Position numbers and translations under genes: made by a program. 64,000 bases of DNA, from positions 1 to 64,000 of the forward strand of contig NZ_JALJZY010000003.1 of assembly GCF_024171525.1 (NCBI RefSeq). Reading direction: 5' to 3'. How positions within the stretch are numbered: position 1 is the stretch's first letter; each line of letters begins with the position of its first letter. The notes beneath the pieces are model-generated. The model did no database searches and was not told where the DNA came from. It saw only the letters and a list, made by a program, of their open reading frames with translations. This document shows positions 53,843 through 62,714 of this stretch, one piece after another. The stretch is from Neisseriaceae bacterium HSC-16F19. GTDB taxonomy: Bacteria > Pseudomonadota > Gammaproteobacteria > Burkholderiales > Neisseriaceae.

Positions 53843-54670
53843 TTATGCATCATCCTTCTTGCGCCCGATTTTGTGCAGGCTGCGGGCATTTTCCGGGCTG
53901 ATCACGGTTTTCCCGGTTTGTTTTTCCAACTCCTGCCGGGCCACTTTGGCCACATTACCGCCCTGTTGGGCAACCTGCCGGTTCTGGGCAAAGGTTTGCG
54001 GCTGGGTGGCTTGCGAAATGTCCTTGGTCGATGCCTCGGCCAGCATGTTTAAAATCAGTTCGGTGCTGGTCATATTGTCGCGCAGGTTCTCCTGCTTCAA
54101 CCCTTTGTGCTGCTTGTATTCTTTAACGGTTTTACCCGACCATGCCTTGCTGATGATATTGGTCAGGATGGCAAACTGCTGTTCATGCACGCCGCTGCGC
54201 TGCCACTCGTCGGTCAGCTCCTTGCGTATTTCTATGCTTTTCAGCCTCTGGTTAATCCAATCATCGGAATAACCCAGTTGGCGGTAATCGCGCAAAGCCT
54301 GTTGAATGCCCCGTTCGGGGTCTTCCATCTGTTTCAGGCGTTCGCTGCCTACCTCGGCCAGCCAGAGCTTGAAGGGTTCGGCCTTCTTGCTTGGTATCGA
54401 TTGAATCAGACGTAAAATGTGCTCAGTGGTGCCAGCCAAGGTTTTCCGCTTGACACCACTGGCTGTGGCCATCGCTACCTGGGGACAATTTGTCCCCAGG
54501 TAGCGATGCAGTTCTTCATCACGTTTGCGGATTTTTTTCAAATAGTCAGTCGGATTGACAGTATCGGTTAAAGCCGCCACCACATCTACCAAGGAAAAAT
54601 ACCACTCCTCCGCTTCCACATCCCAATGGGCGCGCACTTGCTGCTGTTCAAACAATTTCATATTGCTCAT
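53843..54670 (-). CDS. BRO-N/DinD-like antirepressor-type protein
   Basis: The 275-residue protein starts with a BRO-N-type DNA-binding domain (about 5-110; WYFSLVDVVAALTDTVNPTD, LRLIQSIPSKKAEPFKLWLA). It has a C-terminal half like that of DinD and phage antirepressors (HKGLKQENLRDNMTSTELIL, then AQQGGNVAKVARQELEKQTG). Such genes are common on prophages and mobile islands, often SOS-responsive. No other phage gene is near, so it is an orphan. It sits between a MITE and the fadB-like gene. Confidence 0.82.
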   Translation of the reverse strand: MSNMKLFEQQQVRAHWDVEAEEWYFSLVDVVAALTDTVNPTDYLKKIRKRDEELHRYLGTNCPQVAMATASGVKRKTLAGTTEHILRLIQSIPSKKAEPFKLWLAEVGSERLKQMEDPERGIQQALRDYRQLGYSDDWINQRLKSIEIRKELTDEWQRSGVHEQQFAILTNIISKAWSGKTVKEYKQHKGLKQENLRDNMTSTELILNMLAEASTKDISQATQPQTFAQNRQVAQQGGNVAKVARQELEKQTGKTVISPENARSLHKIGRKKDDA

Positions 54671-54754
54671 ACTGCTGCCCCCTTATCCGGTTCGGCATGG
54701 TTTTGTTTCAGGCAGCCTGATGAACCGCCACAGGCTGCCTGAAAAGCACACGCA

Positions 54755-57121
54755 TCAATTGCGCAGCGGTTTGCCGGTGGCGAGCATATTCTCGATGCGC
54801 TCCAGGGTTTTTTCCTGTTGCAAGAGGCTCACAAATACTTTGCGCTCCAAATCGAGTATCCATTGCTCGTCCACCACGGTGCCTTCGTCGACATCGCCGC
54901 CGGTCATCACCCAGGCAATCTGGCTGCCCAGATAGAAGTCGTATTCGCTGATAAAGCCGCCTTCTTTCATATTCACCAACTGGCCTTTGATGGAGGCGGC
55001 ACCGGGGCGGCCGGCCACTTTGAAGGTTTGCGGCACTTCGGGGCGGAAACCGGCATCGGCCATGGCGCGGGCTTCGCTCAAGGCCACGTACAGGGTTTCG
55101 TAGGCATTGAACACCACCACGGCATTGTCTTGCAGGTGGCCGGTTTCTTTGGCTTCCAGCGCGCTGGCGGCCACTTTGGCCATGGCCAGATTGAGGTAGC
55201 GCTCTTTCAGGGCGGCGAGCAAATCACCCTGGCTGGCGCGGGCAGCGCGCAGGGCAAATTCTTTGGTGCCGCCGCCGGCCGGAATCAGGCCGACACCGAC
55301 TTCCACCAGGCCGATATAGCTTTCCAGCGCCGCTACCACTTGGTTGCAGTGCATCACAAATTCGCAGCCGCCGCCAAAGGCAAAGCCCTGAATCGCCGCC
55401 ACGGTGGGAATGCGGCTGTAACGCAGGCGCATGGCGGTATCTTGGAATTGTTTTACCGTAGCTTCGATGGCGGCGAAATCGCCAGTAGCAAAGGCGGGCA
55501 TCATGGATTTGAGGTCGGCGCCCACGGAGAAGGGGGCTTCCGGCGCCCACAACACCAGCGCGTCATACTGTGCTTCGGCAATATCCAGCGCCTGGTTCAA
55601 ACCGTCGAGCACGGCGCCGCTGACCGCGCCCATGTGGTTGCGGTTTTCCACCACCAGCACGCGGCCGTCCAAGGTGAAGGCGCGGATGACTTCGGTTTGC
55701 AGTACGGTGTCGCCCAAATCGCGGCGGCGCTCGCCCAACAGGCGGGCGGGCTGGTATTGGCGGCGGTAGACGTCCAAATCGGAGCGTGCATCATATTGGC
55801 CGGTGGTGAAATTCAGGCTGCCTTCATCGGTGTGGAAGGCGTCTATGCGGGTAAACAGTTCCGGCAGCGGTGCATCGCTCATGGTTTTGCCGGCGGCAAT
55901 GTCTTCGGCAATCCAGGCGGCCACTTGCTGCACACCGGCGGCCTGCCAGGTTTCCAGCGGACCCAGGTCCCAACCGAAACCCCAGCGGATGGCGAAATCG
56001 ATGTCGCGGGCGGTGGTGGCGATGTCTTTTGCATGCACGGCAATATAGTGGAATACGTCGCGGAACAGCGCCCACACAAACTGTGCCTGCGGGTGTTCGC
56101 TCTCACGCAGTGCGGCCAGTTTCTTGCCCCAGTCGGCTTCTTTCAAAATCTCGGTAACGGCGGCATCGGCTTTTTGGTTGCTGGGCACATAGTCGCCCGC
56201 AGCCGGGTCGAACATCATGATGCGCTTGCCTTCTTTTTTGAAGATGCCGGCCTTGGTTTTGGCGCCCAGCGCGCCGTTGTCAATCAGCGCCTGCAACCAG
56301 GCGGGCGTGCCGAAATAGCGGTGCCACGGGTCGTTCGGCAAAGACGTTTCCATGGTCTTGGCCACATGGGCGAAGGTGTCCAGGCCCACCACATCGGCGG
56401 TGCGGTAGGTGGCGGATTTGGCGCGGCCCAAGCGTTTGCCGGTCAAATCGTCCACCACATCAAAGCGCAGGCCGAAAGCCTGGGTGTGGTGGATGGTGGC
56501 GAGCATGGAAAATACGCCGATGCGGTTGCCGATAAAATTGGGCGTGTCTTTGGCGCGCACCACACCCTTGCCCAAAGTGCTCACCAAAAAGCGCTCCAGA
56601 TTGTCGAGATAAGCAGGCCCGGTGGCGGCGGTGGGAATCAGCTCCACCAAGTGCATATAGCGCGGCGGGTTGAAGAAGTGCACGCCGCAGAAGCGGTGTT
56701 TGAGTTCGGCCGGGAATTTGCTGCTCAGGGTTTCGATGGGCAGGCCGGAAGTATTGGTGGCGAAAATGGTGTGTTCGCCCAGATGCGGCGCCACTTGGGC
56801 ATAGACAGACTCTTTGATGTCCAGGCGCTCGGCCACGGCTTCAATCACCAAGTCGCAGTCTTTGAGTTCGGCCAAATCGTCGGCGTAATTGGCGGCGCGG
56901 ATATAGGCAATGGCGCGGGAATCGGCCAAGGGCGCCGGTTTTTGTTTTTTCAGTGCGGCCAGGGCTTTGTCGACAATGGCGTTTTTCGAGCCTTCTTTGG
57001 CGGCGAGGTCAAACAGCACGGTGGGGACTTTGGCATTGGCCAGATGGGCGGCAATCTGCGCCCCCATCACCCCGGCACCGAGTACGGCCACTTTGCGGAT
57101 ATGGAATTTTTGCTGTGTCAT
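54755..57121 (-). CDS. 3-hydroxyacyl-CoA dehydrogenase/enoyl-CoA hydratase (FadN-type)
   Basis: This bifunctional enzyme catalyses the hydration and NAD-dependent oxidation steps of beta-oxidation. The 788-residue protein has the dehydrogenase first: Rossmann loop VLGAGVMGAQIAAHL (about 13-27), ATNTSGLPI and HFFNPPRYMHLVE. The crotonase-like hydratase lies at about 480-690, with GFAFGGGCEFVMH and EVGVGLIPAGGGT. This order is that of FadN, opposite to E. coli FadB. AGGAGAA precedes the ATG. A 183-bp repeat lies about 45 bases upstream. Confidence 0.93.
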   Translation of the reverse strand: MTQQKFHIRKVAVLGAGVMGAQIAAHLANAKVPTVLFDLAAKEGSKNAIVDKALAALKKQKPAPLADSRAIAYIRAANYADDLAELKDCDLVIEAVAERLDIKESVYAQVAPHLGEHTIFATNTSGLPIETLSSKFPAELKHRFCGVHFFNPPRYMHLVELIPTAATGPAYLDNLERFLVSTLGKGVVRAKDTPNFIGNRIGVFSMLATIHHTQAFGLRFDVVDDLTGKRLGRAKSATYRTADVVGLDTFAHVAKTMETSLPNDPWHRYFGTPAWLQALIDNGALGAKTKAGIFKKEGKRIMMFDPAAGDYVPSNQKADAAVTEILKEADWGKKLAALRESEHPQAQFVWALFRDVFHYIAVHAKDIATTARDIDFAIRWGFGWDLGPLETWQAAGVQQVAAWIAEDIAAGKTMSDAPLPELFTRIDAFHTDEGSLNFTTGQYDARSDLDVYRRQYQPARLLGERRRDLGDTVLQTEVIRAFTLDGRVLVVENRNHMGAVSGAVLDGLNQALDIAEAQYDALVLWAPEAPFSVGADLKSMMPAFATGDFAAIEATVKQFQDTAMRLRYSRIPTVAAIQGFAFGGGCEFVMHCNQVVAALESYIGLVEVGVGLIPAGGGTKEFALRAARASQGDLLAALKERYLNLAMAKVAASALEAKETGHLQDNAVVVFNAYETLYVALSEARAMADAGFRPEVPQTFKVAGRPGAASIKGQLVNMKEGGFISEYDFYLGSQIAWVMTGGDVDEGTVVDEQWILDLERKVFVSLLQQEKTLERIENMLATGKPLRN

Positions 57122-57165
57122 GGTGTTCTCCTGTGGGGTTTGCTATCAATCCAAAAAATAATCTA

Positions 57166-57348
57166 ATACCAATTTAAAAAATAATCTGAACAAACAGGCT
57201 TGTTTTATAACATGTATTATCTTGGGCAAGATCCTGCGACTGCGCGCAGGATGACCGGATACCGTCATTCTGCGCGTAGCGCCAGCGAAGTCGCAGAATC
57301 TATTTTCAACCAGCCTTCTTCATTTAGATTTAATTTTTAAATTGGTAT
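57166..57348. repeat. 183-bp repeat, copy 3
   Basis: The ends ATACCAATTTAAAAAATAAT and TAATTTTTAAATTGGTAT are inverted repeats. The inside contains the stem-forming pair GATCCTGCGACTGCGCGCAG and TTCTGCGCGTAGC..GTCGCAGAATC. It has the same length as copy 2 in the opposite orientation. It fills most of the 361-bp gap between the fadB-like and fadL genes. Confidence 0.72.
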
Positions 57349-57433
57349 GAACCGGTTTTTCAAACAGACTGAGGCCAAGCCGCAAGCGTATTACGGCTTG
57401 GCCTCAGTGTGCTTGTATTGCTGATTCAATCAA

Positions 57434-57473
57434 AAGGCTGCCTGAAAGCCTGAAACTCCTTTCAGGCAGCCTG
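57434..57473 (-). terminator. DUS-pair terminator after fadL
   Basis: Uptake sequences in opposite orientation (about 57434-57446 and 57460-57472) flank a loop with an extra CTGAAA, 10 bases past the fadL stop. On the minus strand a U-rich stretch follows. Confidence 0.65.
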
Positions 57474-57482
57474 TTTCACACC

Positions 57483-58934
57483 TTAGAACTTATAGGTGTA
57501 CTGCATACCCAAAAGATGGGAATGGGCTTTATAGTTGGCCGAGCCGTTGGTGCGGCTGGACACACAAGCTTGGGCATTCGGACCCATGGCCGCAGCGCCA
57601 CACCAGCCGTTCACTTGGGCGCGTGACTTGTTGATATGAATATAGGTATAAGCCAGATTCAAACTGTGGTTTTGGTTAAAGTCGTATTTGCCGCCCACCG
57701 AGAACCACATGCGGTTGGCATCCGGCAGGGTACTCATGCGGTATTCGCTGCTTTTCACCGGAGACTGGTCGTAAGCCCAGCCAAAACGCAGCTGCAAGGG
57801 ATCGCTCACCTGATAAGACGCACCCACGGCCACGCGCCAGGTATTGCGCCAATTGGGGTTGAGGATGGTTTGGTCGCTGGTGGTGGTAGCGCCGTTAACC
57901 GGATTGGCCACCAATTTATTGTGGGCATAATTCAGTTCGGCGCGGTTAAAGCGGGAGTGGCGGGTCCAGGTGAGGTCGCCATACACATTCCATTTCGGAT
58001 TCAGCTTGTACATACCGTGCACAGACAAAGATTCCGGCGTCACGATTTTGACACTGGCGTCCTCTTCTGCCACATAGCCGTTGGCACGCACCGCATTGGT
58101 GGCAGGAGTTCCAAACATCGGATGACTGAAAACACTGCTCTCCAATTGCCATTTGGCATCGCCTTTCAAAGTGTGTTTGATGTGCGAGCGGTAATTGACA
58201 CCCATACGGGCCTGATCATTGATATTCCACAGCCAGGCCAGGTTCACGCCGACACCCCAATCGTCACCCTTAACCTTGGCATAACCGTCGCCGGTGCCAT
58301 TACCCTGCCCCGGCAAACCACCCGCAGCCAAAGCAGCACCAAAATTGGCATACTGACGCAGCTCGGCTTTGGTGTGTTGCAGTACCAAACCTGCGGCCAC
58401 CGAATGCTGGTCGTTGATTTTGAAAGCCGCAGTCGGCTGCAATGCCATGCTTTGCAGACCCAGTTTGTTCAGGTTGTAGCGCAAAACCGAGTCGTGGTCG
58501 TATTCGGTACCGGAACCGAAAGGCACATAGGTACCGACACCCAGGGTAACGCGGTCATTGAGTTTGTGCGAGGCATAGATGTGCGGCACGATGGTGATGC
58601 CGGGATCGATGCTGCCGGAAGTGGCACCGCTGACCGGCTGCTGTACACCGGGCATGCCGGGATAATAAGCCTCCGCATTCTCATATTTCACACTCGGCGC
58701 CACCACGTTGACATTGACGGTAATCTGAGTGCCTTCCAGCTGGGTCAGACCGGCGGGGTTATGGAAAACGGTAGACGGGTCCGCCGCTTCGGCAGTAGAC
58801 GCATTGGCGGTGCTTTGCGCGTTGACCGACTGGCTGCCGAAATGGTAGCCGGAGGCCAGGGCGCTTTGCGCCATCAGCGCACCGCCGATGACGAGGGTGC
58901 TGGTTTTCAAGGTAGTCAGTAAGTTTTTGTTCAT
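57483..58934 (-). CDS. fadL: outer-membrane long-chain fatty acid transporter FadL
   Basis: FadL is the outer-membrane channel for long-chain fatty acids and other hydrophobic compounds. The 483-residue protein has a signal peptide (cleavage after QSALA, about residue 27) and the plug-region phrase NPAGLTQLEGTQ. Repeated beta-strand patterns run to a C-terminal phenylalanine (YTYKF). AGGAGA precedes the ATG at 58934; the frame extends upstream through a Correia-like element and is rejected there. The gene lies between fadE and the fadB-like gene. Confidence 0.93.
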   Translation of the reverse strand: MNKNLLTTLKTSTLVIGGALMAQSALASGYHFGSQSVNAQSTANASTAEAADPSTVFHNPAGLTQLEGTQITVNVNVVAPSVKYENAEAYYPGMPGVQQPVSGATSGSIDPGITIVPHIYASHKLNDRVTLGVGTYVPFGSGTEYDHDSVLRYNLNKLGLQSMALQPTAAFKINDQHSVAAGLVLQHTKAELRQYANFGAALAAGGLPGQGNGTGDGYAKVKGDDWGVGVNLAWLWNINDQARMGVNYRSHIKHTLKGDAKWQLESSVFSHPMFGTPATNAVRANGYVAEEDASVKIVTPESLSVHGMYKLNPKWNVYGDLTWTRHSRFNRAELNYAHNKLVANPVNGATTTSDQTILNPNWRNTWRVAVGASYQVSDPLQLRFGWAYDQSPVKSSEYRMSTLPDANRMWFSVGGKYDFNQNHSLNLAYTYIHINKSRAQVNGWCGAAAMGPNAQACVSSRTNGSANYKAHSHLLGMQYTYKF

Positions 58935-59000
58935 GTTTATTCTCCTAATCATGGTGTCGGAATGCACAGACACATTCACCGTGTTGATTCTATCCCGAAA

Positions 59001-59106
59001 TATAGTCGCATAAAATAAGAACGGGACAAGGCAGCAAGCCGCAGACAGTACAGCTAGTACGGCAAGGCGCAGCAACGCCGTACCGTTCTTATTTTAAATG
59101 ACTATA
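59001..59106. mobile_element. Correia-like element (106 bp), copy 3
   Basis: Ends TATAGTCGCATAAAATAAGAA and TTCTTATTTTAAATGACTATA enclose CAGACAGTACAGCTAGTACG. Same length as copies 1 and 2. It lies about 67 bases upstream of fadL, where Correia elements are known to supply promoters or integration-host-factor sites. Confidence 0.82.
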
Positions 59107-59207
59107 TCCCCTGTGCCGCTACTCTAAGATTAATATTGTTTTACATTTTTACAAAAGCCGTGGGCGGAAACCTACACCCTTGTTTTTGTTGCATTGCCGC
59201 AATATTC

Positions 59208-59248
59208 AGGCTGCCTGAAAGTGCTGCTTTCGGTTTTCAGGCAGCCTG
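59208..59248 (-). terminator. DUS-pair terminator after fadE
   Basis: CAGGCTGCCTGAAA and TTTCAGGCAGCCTG pair across a loop of about 13 bases, 15 bases after the fadE stop. Confidence 0.6.
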
Positions 59249-59262
59249 ATTATTTAAAAACA

Positions 59263-61695
59263 TTAAAAAATGTGTCTTTGCAGCAGATTCTCGTCGTGCT
59301 GATCCAGTGCCATATCGAAGTCGTCCACCATAATCACATCGCGCTTGAGTTTGCGGGCGCGGGTGACCTGCTCGAATTCGTCGGCACTGATGAGCCCTTT
59401 GTCCAAAGCCTCTTGCAGCTGGGTAGCGGGCGAGACGGCACTGAATTCGCCGCTGCGGACCCACTGGCGCAGTTTCTTCTCCAAGCCTTCGGCTGCCACC
59501 ACGGCGCTGTGGGCCGGTTTGAGCACGCCGACGGCGTCGCTCTCGTCTGCGGGCACATACATGCCGTGGGTCAGACGGTTCAGGGTGTCGTCACCGCGCA
59601 TCAGGGCCGCAGCCACTTGGGTACCGGTTTTGTCGCTCGGCGGCGCAATGGTGCGGCCGGTGGGCAGAATCAGCAGGCGCAGCACCCAGGCCAGCGGGCG
59701 GGCGGGCAGGTTTTTCAGCACGCCGTCGATGGCGGTTTGCGCGTCATACAAAGCCTGTTGCGCGGCGTATTGCATCAGCGGTTCGTCGGCTTGGGGGCAG
59801 CCTTCTTTTTCAAAGCGTTTCAGCACCGCACTGCAAATATACAGATTGGAGAGAATATCGCCCAAACGTGCGGAGATTTTCTCCTTGAATTTCAGGCTGC
59901 CGCCAAGGCTGAACATGCTCATGTCGGCCAAGAGGGCAAAGTTGGCGGCCACGCGGTTCATCTGGCGGTAATACGGCGCGGTCACGCCGCCTTTGGGGCT
60001 GCCTGAAAAGCGGCCGTTGCTCAGACCCAGCCAGAAGCTGCGGAATACATTGGTGAGGATAAAGTGGCCGTGGCTGCTGAAGGCGCGGTCAAAGGCGGCG
60101 GCGTCATCGGCAAAAGCGGCCTGCATTTCCTGCAATACATAGGGATGACAGCGGATGGCGCCCTGACCGAAAATCATCATGCTGCGGGTAAGGATATTGG
60201 CGCCTTCCACGGTGATGGCAATCGGAATGCTCAGATAGCCGCCGGCCAGATAATTGCGCGGGCCCCACACCACCGCACGGCCGCCGTGAATATCCATGGC
60301 ATCGTTGATGGTTTTACGCATGCGCTCGGTGTTGTGGTATTTGAGCATGGCGGAAATCACGCTCGGTTTTTCACCCAAATCCAGCGCGGTGAGCGCCAAA
60401 TCCTGGCTGGCTTCCATCTGATAAGTATAGGCACCGATGCGCGCCAGCGCTTCGTCCACACCTTCAAACTGGCCGATGGGCAGGCCGAACTGATCGCGGA
60501 TGCGGGCATACAGACTGGTGGTGTAGCTGGCCACTTTGCCGCCGGCCACCGAGTTGGCGGGCAGGGAAATACAGCGGCCCACAGACAGGCACTCCACCAG
60601 CATCTGCCAGCCCTTACCGGCATATTCCACACCGCCGATAATCCAATCCAGCGGGATGAAGACGTCTTTGCCGGAAGTGGGGCCGTTCATAAACACCGCA
60701 CCGGCGGGGTAATGGCGGCGGCCGGTATCCACACCTTCGTATTCGGTGGGCACCAGGGCACAGGTGATGCCGATGTCTTTGACATCACCCAGCAAACCGT
60801 CGGGGTCGTACATCTTGAAGGCCAGACCCAAAACCGTGGCCACCGGCGCCAGCGTAATCCAGCGTTTTTCCCACGATACGCGCACACCGAGCACGTCTTC
60901 AAAGGATTCGCCCGTACGCGGGTCGGTATAGGCGCCGCGGCACACCACACCGAAGTCGGGGATGCTGCCGGCGTCGGAACCGGCGTGCGGGCTGGTGAGC
61001 GCGAAGCAGGGAATGTCCAAACCTTGGGCCAGACGCGGCAGATAATAGTCTTTCTGCGCTTCGGTGCCGTAGTGTTGCAGCAATTCGCCCGGGCCCAGAG
61101 AATTGGGCACCATCACGGTGACGGCGGCGCTGCCGCTGCGGGTACCGAGTTTGGTCACCACTTTGGCGTGGGCATAATTGGAGAATTCCAGACCGCCGTA
61201 TTGCTTTTTGATGATCATGCCCAAAAAGCCCTGGTCTTTAATGAACTGCCAGACTTCCGGCGGCAGGTCCTTGCGCTTGTGGGTCATTTCCCAGTCGTCG
61301 ATCATGGCGCACAATTCTTCCACCGGGCCGTCCAAAAAAGCCTGCTCTTCCGTGCTCAGCTTGGGATCGGGGTAGTTGAGCAATTTGTTGAAATCCGGTT
61401 TGCCGGAAAACAGCTCGCCGTCCCACCATACCGTACCGGCATTGATGGCGGCCGCCTCGGTGTCCGACATCGGCGGGGTGACTTTTTTGAAAATCTTGAA
61501 TACGCGGTTGGTGACCAGGCTCTGGCGCACATTGGGCAGGCAGAACACCACGCCCACGGCCAGCGCGACGACCGCCAGCAGCCATGCACCGCCCAAGAGC
61601 GCGCCCACCACCGCCGCGGCGGTGAGCACCCAACCGGAGGTGCGGAAATAGGCCGCCACCCCCAAAAACAACAGCAATAACAGCAAACCGGTCAT
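59263..61695 (-). CDS. fadE: acyl-CoA dehydrogenase FadE
   Basis: FadE is the FAD-dependent enzyme that starts each beta-oxidation cycle by forming the trans-2 double bond. The 810-residue length matches the large enterobacterial FadE type. Two to three N-terminal hydrophobic helices (about 2-20, 24-55) anchor it to the membrane. The dehydrogenase core follows, with FALTSPHAGSDAGSIPDFG, a substrate-binding RWITLAPVATVLG segment and NDAMDIHGGRAVVWGPRNYL. The long C-terminal domain is present. A possible PsrA half-palindrome lies just upstream. Confidence 0.94.
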   Translation of the reverse strand: MTGLLLLLLFLGVAAYFRTSGWVLTAAAVVGALLGGAWLLAVVALAVGVVFCLPNVRQSLVTNRVFKIFKKVTPPMSDTEAAAINAGTVWWDGELFSGKPDFNKLLNYPDPKLSTEEQAFLDGPVEELCAMIDDWEMTHKRKDLPPEVWQFIKDQGFLGMIIKKQYGGLEFSNYAHAKVVTKLGTRSGSAAVTVMVPNSLGPGELLQHYGTEAQKDYYLPRLAQGLDIPCFALTSPHAGSDAGSIPDFGVVCRGAYTDPRTGESFEDVLGVRVSWEKRWITLAPVATVLGLAFKMYDPDGLLGDVKDIGITCALVPTEYEGVDTGRRHYPAGAVFMNGPTSGKDVFIPLDWIIGGVEYAGKGWQMLVECLSVGRCISLPANSVAGGKVASYTTSLYARIRDQFGLPIGQFEGVDEALARIGAYTYQMEASQDLALTALDLGEKPSVISAMLKYHNTERMRKTINDAMDIHGGRAVVWGPRNYLAGGYLSIPIAITVEGANILTRSMMIFGQGAIRCHPYVLQEMQAAFADDAAAFDRAFSSHGHFILTNVFRSFWLGLSNGRFSGSPKGGVTAPYYRQMNRVAANFALLADMSMFSLGGSLKFKEKISARLGDILSNLYICSAVLKRFEKEGCPQADEPLMQYAAQQALYDAQTAIDGVLKNLPARPLAWVLRLLILPTGRTIAPPSDKTGTQVAAALMRGDDTLNRLTHGMYVPADESDAVGVLKPAHSAVVAAEGLEKKLRQWVRSGEFSAVSPATQLQEALDKGLISADEFEQVTRARKLKRDVIMVDDFDMALDQHDENLLQRHIF

Positions 61696-61708
61696 TATTT
61701 TCTCCTTA

Positions 61709-61720
61709 AAACAACGGTTT
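61709..61720. promoter_or_regulatory. weak PsrA-type box upstream of fadE
   Basis: AAAC-AACG-GTTT is a palindrome with the core of the PsrA operator and the right spacing, but its outer bases are A and T instead of C and G. It lies 14-25 bases before the fadE start, so a bound regulator would cover the ribosome site or transcription start. Confidence 0.35.
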
Positions 61721-61791
61721 TGGATATTTTCAAATTTAGTTTTTCAGGCAGCCTGAATATCGGGCTGCCGTCATCCTGCGCGCAGCAGTAG

Positions 61792-61811
61792 GTCGGATAC
61801 TTGTATCCGAC
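61792..61811. repeat. GTCGGATAC palindrome, second copy
   Basis: GTCGGATACTTGTATCCGAC is a 20-bp palindrome preceded by GTAG. It differs from the copy at 51864-51883 only in the two central bases. It lies between the TetR-family and fadE genes. Confidence 0.6.
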
Positions 61812-61839
61812 ATTCACTATTAAGACTGCCTGAAACGGC

Positions 61840-62487
61840 TTATTTTTCCGACAACGGCGCCTGCAAGCCCGCCACCACAAACGGCTTCACAAAACGGGCC
61901 ACCTGCTCCGGGTCGCGGGCATTGACTTCGGTTTTGGCCGGGGCCAGCACCTTGAGCACATCGTTGCCGGCAAAGGCATTAAACAGCGTGCTCCAGCTCA
62001 AATGCATGCGCCAGCGCACCACTTCCGGCGGCAAATCGGGCAAGGCTGCCTGAAACACCGCCTGCAAACGCACGCCGAAATCGGTGTTTTGCGCCGCCAG
62101 CTGCTCGCGGAAAGGACGGTATTCGTCCAGCATCAGCCGCGACATCAGCTTGGAAAACAGCGCCGCCTGCGCATCCTGACTTTGAATCAATTCAAAGCAG
62201 GCTTGCACGAAACTGTCCACCACATCTTCTGCACCCAAGTTTTTTCCTTGCGCCTGCGCCGCATCCAAATGCGCAAACAGGCTGTGCATAAACGGCGTCA
62301 GACGGCGGCTGAGCACCTCCACAAACAGCGCCTCTTTGGAGCCGAAGTGGTAATGCACCGCGGCCACATTCACCCCGGCATCGCGGGTAATCTGCCGCAG
62401 CGACGACGCAAAAAAACCCTGTACCGCAAACGCAGCTTCGGCGGTATGCAGGATTTTTTCGATGGTGTCGTGTTCCGGCGTGCTCAT
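61840..62487 (-). CDS. psrA: TetR-family regulator, PsrA-like
   Basis: PsrA is a TetR-family repressor of beta-oxidation genes released by long-chain fatty acids. The 215-residue protein has the helix-turn-helix at about residues 8-60 (ILHTAEAAFAVQGFFASSLR, then VNVAAVHYHFGSKEALFVEV) and a ligand-binding C-terminal domain. The start at 62487 (MSTPEHD) avoids a weak extension of seven codons. A perfect PsrA-type operator lies 13 bases upstream of this start. With fadE and fadL next to it on the same strand, control of the fad genes is well supported by context. Confidence 0.85.
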   Translation of the reverse strand: MSTPEHDTIEKILHTAEAAFAVQGFFASSLRQITRDAGVNVAAVHYHFGSKEALFVEVLSRRLTPFMHSLFAHLDAAQAQGKNLGAEDVVDSFVQACFELIQSQDAQAALFSKLMSRLMLDEYRPFREQLAAQNTDFGVRLQAVFQAALPDLPPEVVRWRMHLSWSTLFNAFAGNDVLKVLAPAKTEVNARDPEQVARFVKPFVVAGLQAPLSEK

Positions 62488-62499
62488 GATGACATGCAA

Positions 62500-62517
62500 T
62501 TCAAACAAGTGTTTGAA
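62500..62517. promoter_or_regulatory. PsrA-type operator upstream of the TetR gene
   Basis: TTCAAACAAGTGTTTGAA is a near-perfect palindrome and contains CAAAC-N4-GTTTG, the published pseudomonad PsrA consensus. It lies 13-30 bases before the regulator start, consistent with autoregulation. Confidence 0.65.
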
Positions 62518-62714
62518 ACATACGTTTTACAGCACATGCTGTCAAGCGCAAGCCTGCGTTTTTACACTGTTTTTTTAAAGCAAGATTTCTAATATATATA
62601 AAAACAATTACTTTCAGGCAGCCCGAACATCTTGGTTTTGCCCTAATAATCATTGCCAAGCAAGCACAAGCCCCCTAATATGCGCCACCGATTGCCATTG
62701 ACTTTGGAGCAGCC

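Larger units (their letters stand above)
58935..59262. other. intergenic region between fadE and fadL
   Basis: No gene is supported. It carries a Correia-like element (59001-59106), an AT-rich stretch and a terminator-like uptake-sequence pair after fadE. The fadL promoter must lie inside it, possibly within or next to the Correia-like element. Confidence 0.5.

Noticed and set aside
53678..54670. Prophage at the BRO/DinD-like gene
   Set aside because: Only one phage-type gene is present; no integrase, attachment duplication or structural gene was found.
54818..57166. Plus-strand reading frame of 782 codons
   Set aside because: It mirrors the FadN-type gene, which has all catalytic motifs. 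The plus product is low-complexity (G, A, H, Q-rich), as expected for an antisense frame in GC-rich DNA.
58935..59075. 47-codon extension of FadL
   Set aside because: It runs through the Correia-like element, and the AGGAGA ribosome site and signal peptide support the ATG at 58934.
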